The notes: generated from the letters alone by a model not told the origin. DNA of 64,000 bases from Aequitasia blattaphilus (GCF_024721305.1 NZ_JAMXOD010000007.1:61880-125879); one strand, 5' to 3'; positions 37,013 through 45,864 are shown, numbered from the stretch's first letter. Numbers and translations: made by a program.

Positions 37013-39751
37013 TTATCGATCTGCTAAAGCCTCCAGTACTTTCTCCGGTCTTGCAGGAACCGCTGTTATTCTTGCTCCGCAGGCATTATAAATTGCATTA
37101 AGAATTGCCGGATGAGGTGCTGATAATGGTGCTTCTCCAACTCCTGATGCACCGTATGGTCCACTTTCTCTTGGAGTCTCCACATATTCAATCGTGAAAT
37201 TATCCGGTACATCTTTGATATATGGGAGTCCACATCCTGCTAATGTTGTATGTTTTTCCAGATCTTCGAAATCCTCTGTCAAAGCAAGTCCAATCCCTTG
37301 TGCTATACCTCCATATATTTGACCATCCGTCGTTGCTCTGTTAATAACCGTTCCAATATCTGCCACTGTATGGAAACTGATTACTCGTACCTTGCCGGTC
37401 TTCGTATCTACTTCTACCTCCGGCAGGAATAGTTCGTACATATAGTTTGAAAACGGTGCACCTTGAGCTGTTTCCATATCGCAATTGCTGCACATACTTG
37501 CTGCCCACTTTCCATCATAGTGGGTTGGAATTCCCTTTTCTGTCATTTCTTCGTATGTATAATATCCTCCATCTCCTTTATCCATTGCTTTTAGAAGAAG
37601 CTCTGCCCCTACACGAATGGCATTTCCCGTCACAACGTTGGAACGGCTTCCTCCAGCCGGACCTGAATTTGGAGTCTTTGCCATGTCATTCATAATCAAC
37701 TGAATATCCTCTGGCTTAATCCCTGCCTTTCGCAGCGTTTCATGAGCCATTGTCAAAGCCCCTAAATCGGCTCCTTGTCCATGGTCTTCCCAACTAGATC
37801 CAACTAGAATCTTATTATTCGGTAACAGCTCTACAAACGCTTCAGATGAATCTACACCATCTAAGCCACATCCATAAATACCTAAACTCAAGCCAACTCC
37901 ATATTTTAAGTCTGTACTTTCTTCATTCTTTTTCTTACAACGCTCTACTGCTTCATAGTATTTTGGCTTAATCTTATCCATCATCTCCGGCAGACTAAAT
38001 ACCTCTGGAACCTGCCCTGTAATATTCGTACATCCCGGACGATACACGTTCTTGTAACGGAATTCAAATGGATCCATACCACAGGCTTCTGCCGCAATGT
38101 CAATCAAAACCTCACTGGATGTAGAAATCTCAGGTGCTCCATATCCACGGAAGGCCGAACCCCATGCATGGTTCGTGCATACCGTAAGATTTTCCGTGTG
38201 AATACTCGGAATATCATAACCTGCACAATGGTATTGAGCCAGCCTTAAGGTTAGTAAATCACCAAACTCTGAGTACGCACCGTGATCTAAGATATTTTTC
38301 CCTCGGAGACCGAGAATCTTTCCACTTTCATCCATTGCCAGCTCCATATGTGCAAAGGTAGGGCTTCTCTTTCCAGTATACGTAATCATCTGATACATAT
38401 CATAGACCAAGCTTACCGGACGATTGTCACAGGCAAGACAGGCAACTCCGAGTAATCCTTCCATTGTAGGACTGAACTTGTATCCAAAGGTTCCACCTGC
38501 AGGATTCTGAATAATCCGAAGCTTCTCCATTGGAACTCCAATCCCTTCGGCAACCATTGCCGCATGGAGATGGATTCCAATTGATTTTGAGTGAATTGCA
38601 AGACGCCCTTCCTCATCAATATAAGCTTGTCCACAGTCTGGTTCTAATGGAAGATGGGGCTGACGACTGCTGTAACCATCCACTTCTGCGACCGTTGCTG
38701 CATTCTCAAAAATAGCATCGATTTTTTGGAACTCTCCCTTTTTATTATCAATCTGGAAATACACGTTTGGCGTGCCCGGATGAATCTCTATTGCATCATC
38801 TGCCATGGCATCAAGAGCATTCATGTACGCTGGTAATGGTTCAATGTCTACTACAACTGTTGCTGCCGCTGCCCTTGCCTGCTCCGGTGTATCGGCCGCA
38901 ACCATGGCAATAACATCACCAAATTGAAATACCTTTTCATCACATAAAATAGGACGATCCCATCCATCACCTTTGTTTGATGGGTATGTGATTAATCCAT
39001 TGATACGATTTTTCCCTTTTACATCCTTATGGGTAATGACCTTATAAACTCCTGGCATTTTTTCTGCTTCACTAAAATCAATTCCCTTAATGAGTCCATG
39101 GGAGACTTTTGCCTGAACCAATCCCAGATGCAGACTGCCTGGAGGCATTCCTAAGGCAATATCGCCACCGAAGTTCCAGGTTCCCGTTACTTTCGCCACC
39201 CCTGATGGACGATGATAGTAAGTTCCCGTTATCTTATTGTCTGTTGGTTTAAAGAGCAAATCCTCTTTTTTCATTTCTCCACGCATCACTTTTGCAGCAT
39301 CCATAACAGCATTTACAAGTGGTTTATATCCTGTACAACGACAGGCATTGCGATTCTTTTGGAACCATTCTCTAACTTCTTCTCTTGTAGGAGAATCATT
39401 CTCTCTTAATAGCTGCAAAGAACTCATAATAAAGCCAGGGCTGCAAAATCCACACTGAGCACAGCCATGAGCCATCCATGCAACCTGAAGAGGGTGAAGA
39501 TCCTCTGGTGTACCGATTCCTTCAATTGTTTCAACCCGGGTGTTATCTGGTATGTTTTTCATCTTTCTTGTACAGGCCCGAACCACTTTTCCGTCCATAA
39601 TAATCGAGCAAGCACCACATTGCCCATTTCCACATCCAACCTTACATCCTGTGAGATGCATCTGAGCCCTGAGAACATCCGAAAGAACGCTTTCTCCATC
39701 TGCAATAACCGTCTGAGCTATTCCATTAACAATTAGTACCCGTTTGTCCAT
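37013..39751 (-). CDS. Molybdenum aldehyde oxidoreductase (two-domain, MOP type)
   Basis: 912 aa, no FAD domain: Fe-S part then molybdenum part in one chain, closely matching Desulfovibrio gigas MOP (about 907 aa) as recalled. Plant-type [2Fe-2S]: CKVGCGNGQCGACSIIMDG (about 37-55); second [2Fe-2S]: CAQCGFCSPGF and NACRCTGYKPL (about 100-145). Mo domain: QPHLPLEPDC, GGTFGYKFSPTMEGLL, WGSAFRGYGAPEISTSSE, HGQGADLGA, TPNSGPAGGSR, and the catalytic Glu in GASGVGEAPLSAPHPA. The Mo cofactor is expected as the cytosine dinucleotide. Oxidises aldehydes to acids with water. Start: AGGAGG 8 nt before 39751. Heads the operon. Confidence 0.95.
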   Translation of the reverse strand: MDKRVLIVNGIAQTVIADGESVLSDVLRAQMHLTGCKVGCGNGQCGACSIIMDGKVVRACTRKMKNIPDNTRVETIEGIGTPEDLHPLQVAWMAHGCAQCGFCSPGFIMSSLQLLRENDSPTREEVREWFQKNRNACRCTGYKPLVNAVMDAAKVMRGEMKKEDLLFKPTDNKITGTYYHRPSGVAKVTGTWNFGGDIALGMPPGSLHLGLVQAKVSHGLIKGIDFSEAEKMPGVYKVITHKDVKGKNRINGLITYPSNKGDGWDRPILCDEKVFQFGDVIAMVAADTPEQARAAAATVVVDIEPLPAYMNALDAMADDAIEIHPGTPNVYFQIDNKKGEFQKIDAIFENAATVAEVDGYSSRQPHLPLEPDCGQAYIDEEGRLAIHSKSIGIHLHAAMVAEGIGVPMEKLRIIQNPAGGTFGYKFSPTMEGLLGVACLACDNRPVSLVYDMYQMITYTGKRSPTFAHMELAMDESGKILGLRGKNILDHGAYSEFGDLLTLRLAQYHCAGYDIPSIHTENLTVCTNHAWGSAFRGYGAPEISTSSEVLIDIAAEACGMDPFEFRYKNVYRPGCTNITGQVPEVFSLPEMMDKIKPKYYEAVERCKKKNEESTDLKYGVGLSLGIYGCGLDGVDSSEAFVELLPNNKILVGSSWEDHGQGADLGALTMAHETLRKAGIKPEDIQLIMNDMAKTPNSGPAGGSRSNVVTGNAIRVGAELLLKAMDKGDGGYYTYEEMTEKGIPTHYDGKWAASMCSNCDMETAQGAPFSNYMYELFLPEVEVDTKTGKVRVISFHTVADIGTVINRATTDGQIYGGIAQGIGLALTEDFEDLEKHTTLAGCGLPYIKDVPDNFTIEYVETPRESGPYGASGVGEAPLSAPHPAILNAIYNACGARITAVPARPEKVLEALADR

Positions 39752-39776
39752 ACTTAACCTCCTTTTAATCAATTTT

Positions 39777-39814
39777 ATGTTATACTAAAACAATAACTAC
39801 GAAAGAGATAACAT
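39777..39814. promoter_or_regulatory. Inverted repeat between the aldehyde oxidoreductase and the 126-aa gene
   Basis: ATGTTAT (39777-39783) and ATAACAT (39808-39814) are perfect 7-bp inverted half-sites 24 nt apart in a 78-nt divergent gap. A minus-strand promoter element is not obvious. It could be an operator or looping site for the ModE-like protein encoded at 40318; inferred. Confidence 0.35.
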
Positions 39815-39829
39815 GTCGAGGTGAATATC

Positions 39830-40210
39830 ATGAACGAAAAACAATTCATAAAAAACCTGGCAGAAAACATCGTGGAAAAACTCAAGACTTCTGCCACAAA
39901 TACAGAGGAACAAGGGAAACTTACCCGGGAATTATTTGATGAGGTTACAAACATACTTCTAAAAGATCAACCAGATGTTACCCATCTTTCTGCCCCCAAC
40001 GGAGTCATTGAAATCATTGATACTAAAAATAAGCATCTTTATCGCCGCTATCTTGAACTGGCTTACGACGAAACCGGTAATGGTCTTCGGCTGCTGGGAG
40101 ACGATATCGGAGGCAACCCTGTTCAAATTGTATTTCTAAGCAACTCTGCCCTTGAGCAGTTGAATGATTTACATGGCGCTGGACCGGATAATCCCAGGTG
40201 TGACCACTAG
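39830..40210 (+). CDS. Conserved-looking hypothetical protein beside the aldehyde oxidoreductase
   Basis: 126 aa, not recognised. Helical N terminus (KQFIKNLAENIVEKLKTSAT), then an alpha/beta region (GVIEIIDTKNKHLYRRYLEL, NGLRLLGDDIGGNPVQIVFL), ending in HGAGPDNPRCDH with Cys and two His suited to metal binding. The ATG at 39830 follows GAGGTG by 6 nt; the upstream GTG at 39821 lies in the RBS. It is divergent from the aldehyde oxidoreductase and precedes the nucleotidyltransferase gene, so it may belong to the same system. Confidence 0.7.
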   Translation: MNEKQFIKNLAENIVEKLKTSATNTEEQGKLTRELFDEVTNILLKDQPDVTHLSAPNGVIEIIDTKNKHLYRRYLELAYDETGNGLRLLGDDIGGNPVQIVFLSNSALEQLNDLHGAGPDNPRCDH

Positions 40211-40222
40211 TTCCTTGTTAAT

Positions 40223-40266
40223 TGTCTGAAATCTCTTTAGTTATTTTTAGTATATCAGACAGTTTT
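40223..40266 (+). terminator. Weak hairpin after the 126-aa gene
   Basis: TGTCTGA (40223-40229) pairs with TCAGACA (40255-40261), long loop, followed by GTTTTG. Too weak to be sure it stops transcription into the nucleotidyltransferase gene. Confidence 0.35.
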
Positions 40267-40317
40267 GTTGTTTGCGATTTGTTTTCATAAAACAATCCCT
40301 TGCTTTGGAGGAATATT

Positions 40318-41253
40318 ATGCACGGTGCTTTTATTATTTCCATCGATACAAACACAAGAAAAAACGGCTATCATCCAACGACGGAAGTGGAGGGAATTTC
40401 CTCTTTAAAACGTCTTGTTATTACCTTGCAGGAGCAGAATCTCTCTCCTATCATTGTTTTGACAAAAGAAAAAGCTGCCATAGAAAACCATCTTGCAAAG
40501 ATGGGAGTTCTTTGCCTTGGTCCAGACTTTCAGGATACTCCTGCAAAGGATTATTTCCTGGAAGCCGTTTCTCTTTTAAGTGTCTCTTGTGACTCTGTAT
40601 TTTTAACGACAACCGACTACCCGCTATTTCATAGTGATACCCTCCAGCGGCTCTCCTTAGAAAAAAAATTGCCTGTGCTTCCGGTTTTTGAGAATCAATC
40701 TGGTTTTCCTATACTTTTAACCTCAAAAAGCTTACAAAACATTTATGATCAAGGGAAGCATGGTACCGTTGACTCCCTTTTCAATGAAATCACAAAAAAT
40801 GCTGCCACCATACCGGTCACGGATTCCGGTGTAATCGCAAATCTCGGCTTCCTCTCGGAGTGGAAAGAGTATTTAAAGGCTCATAAAATCAATACTCTTC
40901 GTCCAATATCAAAGCTTATGATTGCAAGAGAACATGTTTTCTTAGGTCCTGGCACCTATCAGCTTTTATTGGCCATTAAGCGTTGTCATTCTGTTCGAAA
41001 TGCCTGTACACTCACCGGCATTTCTTATAGTAAAGGCTGGCGTATGATAAAGCTGCTAGAAGAACAAAGCAGGATACAAGTGGTCAAGCGCCACAAAGGT
41101 GGCGAAAAAGGTGGCTCTACCACCTTGACACCCAAAGGAGAGCTTTTAATCGAAACGTATCAGTCCTACGTCAAAAGTTGTAATGCTGCCATTCACCAAT
41201 TATTTGAAGAACATTTTTCCAAGCTGCAGGAGGATTTAAACAACGATGACTAA
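40318..41253 (+). CDS. Degenerate NTP-transferase domain with ModE-like winged helix (DVU_1551-like)
   Basis: 311 aa. N-terminal 190 residues resemble the MobA/MocA nucleotidyltransferase fold (LKRLVITLQEQNLSPIIVLT, VFLTTTDYPLFHSDTLQRLS, QSGFPILLTSKS), but the nucleotide loop LAAGxSxRMG at the N terminus is replaced by IISIDTNTRKNGYHP. C-terminal about 210-300 is a ModE-type winged helix (LAIKRCHSVRNACTLTGISY, SKGWRMIKLLEEQ, STTLTPKGELLIETYQSY). It could insert a nucleotide in the Mo cofactor, or act as a regulator that senses it. GGAGG fixes the ATG at 40318. Overlaps the ligase gene by 8 nt. Confidence 0.78.
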   Translation: MHGAFIISIDTNTRKNGYHPTTEVEGISSLKRLVITLQEQNLSPIIVLTKEKAAIENHLAKMGVLCLGPDFQDTPAKDYFLEAVSLLSVSCDSVFLTTTDYPLFHSDTLQRLSLEKKLPVLPVFENQSGFPILLTSKSLQNIYDQGKHGTVDSLFNEITKNAATIPVTDSGVIANLGFLSEWKEYLKAHKINTLRPISKLMIAREHVFLGPGTYQLLLAIKRCHSVRNACTLTGISYSKGWRMIKLLEEQSRIQVVKRHKGGEKGGSTTLTPKGELLIETYQSYVKSCNAAIHQLFEEHFSKLQEDLNNDD

Positions 41254-42397
41254 GATTCAGAAAAAAATGGCTTTTGAAATTGTCTCTTATGCAAAAGAAA
41301 ACAGTGCTTTTTACAAAAGACATTTTCAACAATTAAGCTTTCCAGACTTTGAAGATCTCCCTTTTACAAATGGAGACCTCTTAAGCAAGCATGGGGAAGA
41401 AATGCTTTGTACAAGTCTTGGTGAAATATCCCGCATTCGAACTTTCTCCACTTCTGGAAGTAGTGGCACCCCAAAAAGATTCTTTTTTGGCACAGAAGAT
41501 CAGGAAAGAACGATCCGCTTCTTTGCTCAAGGAATGGCATCTATTGCACCGAAGGATCATCCTGTTCTTATTTTAATGTCTGATGATAAACCCGGGAGCA
41601 TTGGAAGTCTTTTAAAAGAAGGCTTAAGACGCATCAACAGAAAAGGAATTATTTACGGTCGTCCGAAAGATTTGACAACCATACTGAAGGAAATAAAGGA
41701 TGTAGGATGCATTGTTGGCATGCCTTCTGATGTATATTATCTTTGTAAGAAAGCGCCCCAAAACAATATCCCTTCGGTTCTTCTTAGTGCAGATTACGTA
41801 TCTCCTGCTATCATTCAGGCCATCGAATCTCTTTGGGGCTCACAAGTTTTTACCCATTATGGCCTTACCGAAACTTGTTACGGCCTTGCAGTTCAATGCA
41901 GCAAGGGCAAAGATCTTCACTTGCGAAACAATGATTTCTATACGGAAATCATCGATCCCGACACCGAAGAAGTATTGCTTCCCGGTCAAAAAGGAGAGAT
42001 TGTGCTCACAAGTCTTCATCCAAGTCCACTTCCTCTGATTCGTTACCGAACAGGAGATATTGGCTCACTCTCAGCCACTCCCTGCTTATGTGGAGATCAC
42101 GCTTTAAAACTCCATCGTGTATACGGTCGGTTGCAGAATTTAAAAACCCCCATAAACATCCACTTCTTAGATGATACCATCTATGCTCTAAAAGAAGTTT
42201 ATGCTTATGAGGCTACCTTAACACGCTCTGAATTGCATTTAATCATTGATGGTAAAATTCCATCTATTTCCGAGCTGTCCAAATGTATTGGAATCCCTTT
42301 AAATATTACGTATCAGTCCTTGTTGCCCTGGACAAATTCTGGAAAAAGAAGGCTTACTCTTGCCCACGAATCTGAATCATTTGAGCCACAATACTAA
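41246..42397 (+). CDS. PaaK-like AMP-dependent ligase (DVU_1553-like)
   Basis: 383 aa, adenylate-forming fold. Phosphate loop FSTSGSSGTPKRFFFG (about 68-83), VFTHYGLTETCYGLAV (Tyr-Gly-x-Thr-Glu type), PLIRYRTGDIG, and a Cys pair in PCLCGDHAL. The C-terminal lid is short. Expected to adenylate a carboxylate and perhaps form a CoA thioester; the substrate is not known, though an acid made by the aldehyde oxidoreductase or a cofactor carboxylate are options. Its 3' end overlaps the convergent xdhC gene by 44 nt. Confidence 0.8.
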   Translation: MTKIQKKMAFEIVSYAKENSAFYKRHFQQLSFPDFEDLPFTNGDLLSKHGEEMLCTSLGEISRIRTFSTSGSSGTPKRFFFGTEDQERTIRFFAQGMASIAPKDHPVLILMSDDKPGSIGSLLKEGLRRINRKGIIYGRPKDLTTILKEIKDVGCIVGMPSDVYYLCKKAPQNNIPSVLLSADYVSPAIIQAIESLWGSQVFTHYGLTETCYGLAVQCSKGKDLHLRNNDFYTEIIDPDTEEVLLPGQKGEIVLTSLHPSPLPLIRYRTGDIGSLSATPCLCGDHALKLHRVYGRLQNLKTPINIHFLDDTIYALKEVYAYEATLTRSELHLIIDGKIPSISELSKCIGIPLNITYQSLLPWTNSGKRRLTLAHESESFEPQY

Positions 42398-43301
42398 TCG
42401 CTATCTCTGCTGGAGTTTTTGCTCCAATTGCCAGTCCAATGGGGGTTGTAATTCTTTCAAAATCCTGTTCTGTAAATCCCTTCTTCTTCAGCCTTTCAAA
42501 TACCCCTGCCTTTTTCTTTCTGCTGCCAATTACTCCTATATACTTCGCCGGAGTTTTTAATATCTGCTCCATAATCCTTTCATCATCCTTATGGCCTCTT
42601 GTCATGATGACAACATAATCCTCTTGTTGAATTGTAACACCACCTAAAATCTGATGATTATCCGTTCGGATTGTCTGACAAACACCAGGGAATAGTTCCC
42701 TTTTCGTAAACTCTTCCCGATCCTCCAATACAATACACTGAAACTCTACAGAGGCCAGCACCGGCACCAATGCCTGAGACACGTGGCCGCCTCCAAAAAT
42801 ATAAACCTTTTCTGGCGCTTTAATCTCTTCAATATAATGATTTGAATACTGTTTTAAATCTTCTGTATCAGGAACCAGCTTCCATTCCCCTTTTGAGCTT
42901 TCTGCCGTTTCTGCAACCAACCATGCTTTTTTATTTTTCTCATAGACTTCGTCAATTCCCTTACACAGTTCCAGAAAATCCTGATTTCCTCCAGGAATGT
43001 ACTTCAAATATATTGTAACATCTCCACCACAAATCATTCCTAAATCCTGAATTTCATTTTTCTTAAGCTGATAGGACAAAAGCTGGGATTCTTTTCTAAG
43101 CAGTGCTTTTTTTGCTTCCTCTTCACTCATAAGCTCTACCATTCCACCCCCTATCGTACCTAGGGAGCGCCCCTCTTTTGTAACCAGCATTTTGGCACCT
43201 GTACCTCTTGGTGTGGAACCGCTGCTGCTTACAATCGTAACCACAACAATATCTTCCTTTTTCTCTATATACTCTTTTGCTTTTTGAAATAATTCTCTCA
43301 T
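42354..43301 (-). CDS. xdhC: XdhC/CoxI family Mo-cofactor sulfuration/insertion protein
   Basis: 315 aa. N-terminal XdhC domain: VVVTIVSSSGSTPRGTGAKM, GTIGGGMVELM and the Cys in DLGMICGGDVTIYL; C-terminal Rossmann domain: KVYIFGGGHVSQALVPVLAS, YVVIMTRGHKDD, KYIGVIGSRKKKAGVFERLK and ITTPIGLAIGAKTPAEIAIS. Delivers sulfurated molybdenum cofactor to xanthine-dehydrogenase-family enzymes, here probably the aldehyde oxidoreductase. Starts 4 nt inside modC (ATGA); the longer frame to 43451 is a modC shadow. Last gene of the Mo-supply operon. Confidence 0.9.
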   Translation of the reverse strand: MRELFQKAKEYIEKKEDIVVVTIVSSSGSTPRGTGAKMLVTKEGRSLGTIGGGMVELMSEEEAKKALLRKESQLLSYQLKKNEIQDLGMICGGDVTIYLKYIPGGNQDFLELCKGIDEVYEKNKKAWLVAETAESSKGEWKLVPDTEDLKQYSNHYIEEIKAPEKVYIFGGGHVSQALVPVLASVEFQCIVLEDREEFTKRELFPGVCQTIRTDNHQILGGVTIQQEDYVVIMTRGHKDDERIMEQILKTPAKYIGVIGSRKKKAGVFERLKKKGFTEQDFERITTPIGLAIGAKTPAEIAISIVAQMIQIRGQE

Positions 43302-44350
43302 TTGTTTTTCTCCGGATACAAGCAAAGCACATTGACTGGAGAAATGCCAAGTTCTTCTGGCATTTCTCCAGGGAATCGATCCTTTGGTATTCTCCACCAT
43401 AAATCCTTTGATTCCTGAGCTTGTTTCTTGTATCGAAATTGAATAATCCACTCAAATGGTTCTTCCATCATTCCCGTCTTTACCACCTCGTGTCGATTAG
43501 ACTTCACCTTTGCTCCAAAGTAATGTGCACGAATTCCAATTGCTTCTAAATGATCCTTTACCGGTTCCTTTGTCTCAAGCCGAATTCCCCATTTCGGAAC
43601 CTCTACTTCGTACTCCCCTGTCTTTTTTGCTTCAATCACATTTTTACATCCTGTGATTTCTGCCCCTAATATTGTTTCCGGGTTTGCAAAGATGGCTTTT
43701 GTTTTCTTAGTGGTAAATATCCGTCCATCTCCCATTAGTGAAATATTTTCACACATATGGTATGCTTCATTTCGGTTATGGGTTACCATCAAAACCGGTC
43801 TTCCATAGAGTGCTAGAAGTTCTTTGATTTCAATTTGAAGCTTGCTGCGTAAATGGGTATCCAGAGCAGAGAAAGGTTCGTCCAGCATCAGAAGCTTCGG
43901 TTGATTCACCAAGATTCTTGCAAGAGCAACTCTTTGCTGCTGCCCTCCCGACAATTGATGAATTCCATGCCTCTCCATTCCTCTTAGCTGAAGTAAATCA
44001 ATCACCTCACGAAAACGTTTCTTTTTCTCTGCCGAATTCTTTACAAAATGAAGACCACATAGGATGTTTTTTTCCACATTCATATTGGGAAACAATGCAT
44101 AGTTTTGAAAAAGATACCCTACCCTTCGTTTTTGTGGCGGGAGATTAATCTTTTTCTCACTGTCAAACAAAGTGACCCCATCCAGAACAATTCTTCCCCT
44201 GTCCGGTGTCTCGATCCCTGCAATACAGCGAAGCGTCATGCTTTTTCCGCAACCTGAAGGGCCTAAAATCCCCATCGTACCCTTCTGTGTATTCAAGGTG
44301 ATTTGCAAATGAAAGTGGCCGATTTTTTTTTCAATGTCTACTTGAAGCAT
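43298..44350 (-). CDS. modC: Molybdate ABC transporter ATP-binding protein
   Basis: 350 aa. Walker A GILGPSGCGKSMTLRCIAG, Q-loop YLFQNYALFPNMNVEKNI, signature HQLSGGQQQRVALARILVNQ, Walker B LLMLDEPFSALD, H-loop MVTHNRNEA; the C-terminal 110 residues form a TOBE/Mop-like molybdate-binding domain. ATG at 44350 overlaps the modB stop (TAATG) and follows GGAGG. Drives high-affinity molybdate import. Confidence 0.92.
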   Translation of the reverse strand: MLQVDIEKKIGHFHLQITLNTQKGTMGILGPSGCGKSMTLRCIAGIETPDRGRIVLDGVTLFDSEKKINLPPQKRRVGYLFQNYALFPNMNVEKNILCGLHFVKNSAEKKKRFREVIDLLQLRGMERHGIHQLSGGQQQRVALARILVNQPKLLMLDEPFSALDTHLRSKLQIEIKELLALYGRPVLMVTHNRNEAYHMCENISLMGDGRIFTTKKTKAIFANPETILGAEITGCKNVIEAKKTGEYEVEVPKWGIRLETKEPVKDHLEAIGIRAHYFGAKVKSNRHEVVKTGMMEEPFEWIIQFRYKKQAQESKDLWWRIPKDRFPGEMPEELGISPVNVLCLYPEKNK

Positions 44351-45018
44351 TATCCCTGCCTCCAATCATTCTGTCTTTTTTCCATGGTATTCACAATCAG
44401 TAATACCACTGCTGATATCGCCAGATTCAGAAGCACCCATTTTGTCGCACCGGCATTATCTCCGGTGCGCCAAAGCTGATAGACTGTTGTAGATATGGTT
44501 GCCGTTTTCCCCGGAGTATAGCCCACCATCATACTGGTTGCTCCATATTCGCCTAAGGCTCTGGCAAAGGCAAGAACACTCCCTGCTATAATTCCCTGCT
44601 TACAATAAGGCATACGGATGCACCAAAAAATATACGTATTGGAGAGTCCCAGAGTCTGCCCGGAATAGGAAAGTGTTTCATCAAAGCTTTCAAAAGCCCC
44701 TCTTGCTGTTCGATACATAAGAGGAAAAGCAACCACGGATGCAGTAATAATTCCTCCATACCAGGTCATTACAAACTGAATTCCATGCTCCTTTAGAAAC
44801 TGCCCTACGGGTCTGTTCACGCCAAATAATATTAATAGAAAATACCCCACAACTGTAGGGGGCAGTACAAGGGGAAGTGTGAGTACCACATCCAAAATTC
44901 CCTTGGCTGCTTTGGGAAGCTTCGCAATATAGTAAGCCGCAAAGATTCCCAGAAAAAACACGATTACACTGCTTAGTATCGCAATGCGTATGGAATTCCA
45001 TAATGGAAACCAATCCAT
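44350..45018 (-). CDS. modB: Molybdate ABC transporter permease
   Basis: 222 aa, about five membrane helices (SIRIAILSSVIVFFLGIFAA at the start). EAA-type loop: SFDETLSYSGQTLGLSNTYI followed by FWCIRMP; the typical LPLVLPPTVVGYFLLILFG and RALGEYGATSMMVG are present. Lies between modA (18 nt) and modC (overlap). Confidence 0.93.
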   Translation of the reverse strand: MDWFPLWNSIRIAILSSVIVFFLGIFAAYYIAKLPKAAKGILDVVLTLPLVLPPTVVGYFLLILFGVNRPVGQFLKEHGIQFVMTWYGGIITASVVAFPLMYRTARGAFESFDETLSYSGQTLGLSNTYIFWCIRMPYCKQGIIAGSVLAFARALGEYGATSMMVGYTPGKTATISTTVYQLWRTGDNAGATKWVLLNLAISAVVLLIVNTMEKRQNDWRQG

Positions 45019-45036
45019 ATTATTCCCTCACTTTTT

Positions 45037-45864
45037 CTAGAAAGCTTTTGTGAATCCAACTTTCTCAAAAATTTCTACTGCTTGATCACTCTGTAGAAAC
45101 TCTAAATAAGCCTTTGCTTCCTCTTCGTTCTCAGTTGCTTTAACCACTGCTGCCGGATATAATACTTTTCCGCACATCTCTTCTGTTGCTTCATCCACAA
45201 TTTCAAGCCCTGCACTAAAGGCATCCGTGCAATAAACAACTCCTGCATCTACGCTTCCTTCACTGACCCATGTGGTAACCTCTTTTACGTTGCTTCCGTA
45301 ACTGATTTTTCCACTTTCTGCAAGTACTGCTTCGTCTAGCTGAAAGTGTTCGAAAATTTTCTGGGTATACTGTCCTACCGGTACATCACTGTTACCCATT
45401 GCAAAAAGCATCTCTTCACTTGGAAGTTTACTTACTAAATCCTCGAAGCTGTTAATTTCCTTTGGATTATCCGTGGGTACACATAGAGTAACCTTGTTTA
45501 AAAGCAAATCAAATCTTGAATCCTTCACAAGATACTCCCCTTCTTCCAATTCGTTCACCTGCTTTTCACCGGCAGAAATAAACACATCACAATCTGCACC
45601 TTCTTCAATCTGTGTTTGAAGTGTTCCGGAAGAATCAAAGTTAAAAGACAAGCTTACATGAGGTGCTTCATCCTTGTAAAGCTCTGCAATATCCTGCAGG
45701 GTCTCTGTCATAGACGCTGCTGCAAATACAGTGAGCGCAACCTCCTCTTTTGTCTCCACTACCGTTTCCTCCTTTGGTTCTTCTGCTGGAGTCTTTTTTG
45801 CACAGGCAATTAAGCTTGCTCCTAACACCAACATCATGAATACTGCTAATACTCTTTTCTTCAT
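45037..45864 (-). CDS. modA: Molybdate-binding lipoprotein
   Basis: 275 aa. Lipoprotein signal peptide with lipobox L-I-A-C about residue 20. ModA features: LTVFAAASMTETLQDIAELY, SFNFDSSGTLQTQIEEGADC, DVFISAGEKQVNELEEG, and a C-terminal LEFLQSDQAVEIFEKVGFTK. ATG at 45864 follows AAGGAGG by 9 nt. Captures molybdate (or tungstate) outside the membrane. Confidence 0.93.
   Translation of the reverse strand: MKKRVLAVFMMLVLGASLIACAKKTPAEEPKEETVVETKEEVALTVFAAASMTETLQDIAELYKDEAPHVSLSFNFDSSGTLQTQIEEGADCDVFISAGEKQVNELEEGEYLVKDSRFDLLLNKVTLCVPTDNPKEINSFEDLVSKLPSEEMLFAMGNSDVPVGQYTQKIFEHFQLDEAVLAESGKISYGSNVKEVTTWVSEGSVDAGVVYCTDAFSAGLEIVDEATEEMCGKVLYPAAVVKATENEEEAKAYLEFLQSDQAVEIFEKVGFTKAF

Noticed and set aside
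32156-39751. Selenocysteine (in-frame TGA) in the aldehyde oxidoreductase accessory genes
   Set aside because: All the frames run without internal TGA and hold Cys in the key motifs, so no Sec is needed here.
42354-43451. Longer frame for the XdhC-type gene
   Set aside because: The extra N-terminal 50 residues read modC in another frame; the ATGA overlap at 43298-43301 is the natural start.
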